In this document: one piece after another, positions 4,241 through 5,997 of the stretch
Numbering within the stretch: the stretch's first letter is position 1
Layout of the letters: each line of letters opens with the position of its first letter
Assembly (NCBI GenBank): GCA_002377605.1
Contig: DFQD01000015.1
Span: 1 to 5,997, forward strand
Origin: Gammaproteobacteria bacterium UBA3498
GTDB lineage: Bacteria > Pseudomonadota > Gammaproteobacteria > Pseudomonadales > Pseudohongiellaceae
Length of the DNA stretch: 5,997 nucleotides
Direction: 5' to 3'
The notes under the pieces: model-generated
What the model saw: only the letters and a program-made list of their open reading frames with translations
Database searches by the model: none
What the model was told of the DNA's origin: nothing
Made by a program: the position numbers and the translations under genes

Positions 4241-5997
4241 ATGTCAAATCTGACAAACTCGTTATTAATGGCACTTGTTTACTTTTGCATAACTCTAATT
4301 GTTTTTGCTAACTCTACAATTGCGCAGGAGCCAGGTGATATCGTTGTATACACGGCTCGAGAAATCATTACTCTAGATGAAGATCGACCGCTAGTTGAAG
4401 CCATAGCAGTAGAGGGTGATCGAATCATTGCTACTGGCACATTGAATGAAATTCGGCAAACTCTAGCTGGCCGAAGCTTAACAATTAATTCTCGTTTTAA
4501 TAATCTTGTGATTATCCCGGGGCTAATTAATCAGCATGAGCATGCCTGGCTGGCAAGCCTGCTGTTTATTGCTAACATTCTATCCATTGAAGATTGGGCT
4601 TTGCCTGACAAAACCATCAGTCGTGCTGCAGATGCATCCGAATACCGGCAGCGCTTGCGAGCATTAGTGCAGCAACACGCAGATTCGAATCAAGTATTCT
4701 ACACTTGGGGCTATCACCAGCTATTTCATGGCGAATTATCCCGTGCCGACCTAGATGCGATTAGCAATACTATTCCAATTGTAGTGTTACAAAGATCAAT
4801 TCATGAACAGATTCATAATTCAGCTGCACTTGAATTTTTTGGCATTGATCAATCTCTTATAGACAGTGCACCGGAATCAGTTCAAAACCAGACCAATCTC
4901 GCAGAAGGACACTTCTGGGAACAAGGCCAGAGCCTTATTGTCCCTCGAGTTTTCGCAGACCTTTTTCACCCCGAGAGGTATCTGCCCGCACTAGAACAGC
5001 TGGAAAAGTATTGGCATGCAGCTGGAACTACTCTCGTAGCCGAGCCCGGCGGGATAGTTTCTCCCGCCCTTATAGCAGCTCAGAATCAAGTGCTTGGTGA
5101 TGAAAATACGCCATTTCGCATGTACTACATCGCGGACGGAAGATCATTCATAAATTACAACTCACCCAGAGAGGTAATTTCCGAAACTGAAAAAATGTAT
5201 GCGACAGCGCAAGGCATGACCCAATTTATTCCCAAACAAGTGAAACTCTTTGCTGATGGAGCAATGTTTAGCCAGCTAATGCAGATGAGCGAGGGTTATC
5301 TAGATGGTCATCATGGCGAGTGGCTCATGGACCCCGAAATATTTGAATCAGCATTCCAAATATATTGGGATGCTGGCTACCAGATCCATGTGCATCAAAA
5401 TGGTGACGCTGGGCTGGACATGGTTTTAAAGAACCTTGAAACCAGCATGAATCGTAATCCTCGCCAGGATCATCGTACCGTCATTGTGCACTTCGGATTT
5501 TCGCGGCCAGATCAAGTCAGTCGCCTTAAAGAATTAGGTGCAATTGTCAGTGCCAATCCGTTTTATCCTATCGTACTGGCCGATCGTTACAGCGAGGTAG
5601 GAATTGGACCAGAACGATCTCACGAAATGGTGCGACTGGGCGACTTGGTGCGAGCGGACATACCATTCTCTCTGCACGCGGATACCCCTATGGCCTCGGG
5701 ACAGCCACTTAGATTAATGTCTGATGCCATTAACCGAATTACAGTCAATGGCAACCGGCCAGCTCCAAGCCAGCGAATAAGTCCAGTTCGCGCTTTGCGA
5801 GCTGTTACTCTAGACGCTGCCTATTCTCTGAGAATGGAAGAAGAAGTGGGTTCAATCGAGCCGGGGAAACTCGCTAACTTTACAGTATTATCGGAGAACC
5901 CTTTGGAAACAACACCCCAAGACATTGGAGATATCGCAATCTGGGGGACTGTGCACGAAGGCAGAATTCTTCCTTTAGCAAATTCCGCAAGTTCAGA
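4241..5997 (+). CDS. Exported metal-dependent amidohydrolase, YtcJ-like (Amidohydro_3 type), 3' end cut by window
   Basis: 585 codons are open to the window end. The last residues, AIWGTVHEGRILPL, match the final strand of the family, so little is missing. A signal peptide (hydrophobic about 8-25, cleavage after TIA at 28) predicts export. Metal-site residues are in family order: His99 and His101 (NQHEH), Lys335 in KLFADGA as the carboxylated bridging lysine, His383 or His385 in HVHQNGD, His417 in VHF, and Asp481 in LHADTP. PGKLANFTVLSENPL near 541-555 is the usual small beta-sandwich tail. The family hydrolyses amide or related C-N bonds in varied substrates; the substrate here is unknown. 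Compared with typical members, the Asp before the HxH is Asn97. ATG 4241 precedes a complete signal peptide but has no clear Shine-Dalgarno; Met10 (base 4268) is an alternative. It may be transcribed with the small gene 82 bp upstream, with no obvious terminator between. Confidence 0.9.
   Translation, partial: MSNLTNSLLMALVYFCITLIVFANSTIAQEPGDIVVYTAREIITLDEDRPLVEAIAVEGDRIIATGTLNEIRQTLAGRSLTINSRFNNLVIIPGLINQHEHAWLASLLFIANILSIEDWALPDKTISRAADASEYRQRLRALVQQHADSNQVFYTWGYHQLFHGELSRADLDAISNTIPIVVLQRSIHEQIHNSAALEFFGIDQSLIDSAPESVQNQTNLAEGHFWEQGQSLIVPRVFADLFHPERYLPALEQLEKYWHAAGTTLVAEPGGIVSPALIAAQNQVLGDENTPFRMYYIADGRSFINYNSPREVISETEKMYATAQGMTQFIPKQVKLFADGAMFSQLMQMSEGYLDGHHGEWLMDPEIFESAFQIYWDAGYQIHVHQNGDAGLDMVLKNLETSMNRNPRQDHRTVIVHFGFSRPDQVSRLKELGAIVSANPFYPIVLADRYSEVGIGPERSHEMVRLGDLVRADIPFSLHADTPMASGQPLRLMSDAINRITVNGNRPAPSQRISPVRALRAVTLDAAYSLRMEEEVGSIEPGKLANFTVLSENPLETTPQDIGDIAIWGTVHEGRILPLANSASS

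Noticed and set aside
1..5997. Defence island, mobile element or phage origin for the window
   Set aside because: No transposase, integrase, terminal repeats, tRNA target, CRISPR or toxin-antitoxin motifs were seen; the content is metabolic and respiratory.

Overview
The window holds five substantial genes and one small one. From left to right they are: the 3' end of an uncharacterised gene (+), a short-chain dehydrogenase/reductase (+), an exported PQQ-dependent dehydrogenase (+), a small exported c-type cytochrome on the opposite strand and convergent with it, a 54-residue two-helix membrane protein (+), and an exported metal-dependent amidohydrolase that runs off the right end. I see no rRNA, tRNA, CRISPR array, insertion sequence or phage gene.

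The organism looks like a Gram-negative bacterium with a periplasmic quinoprotein respiratory branch. Moderate to low G+C, short spacers and this gene content fit an environmental, probably marine, gammaproteobacterium. That placement is inferred from protein style and was not tested.

Layout. Bases 1-426 are the C-terminal part of a protein of unknown function. Bases 515-1288 are a complete SDR with the full Asn/Ser/Tyr/Lys catalytic set. Bases 1289-1514 are a leader without a recognisable gene; a 10-bp palindrome lies 39 bp before the next start. Bases 1515-3275 encode the quinoprotein. Its only clear partner is the cytochrome c at 3349-3798 (-), which has one CXXCH haem site and a TTG start. 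The genes meet tail to tail across 73 bp. The cytochrome gene and the small gene diverge across 3799-3993. That space carries a perfect 12-bp palindrome near the cytochrome start and a perfect 8-bp inverted repeat bracketing a good -10 box before the small gene. The amidohydrolase begins at 4241 and is still open at 5997.

How they may work together (inference): the quinoprotein oxidises an alcohol or aldehyde-type substrate in the periplasm and passes electrons to the cytochrome. The exported amidohydrolase may release or process a substrate outside the cytoplasm, and the SDR could act on related carbonyl/hydroxyl compounds inside. No substrate can be named from the sequence. No PQQ biosynthesis genes are present here. 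The parts most worth a second look are the quinoprotein's unusual metal-site pattern and the small membrane-protein gene with its dyad-flanked promoter.
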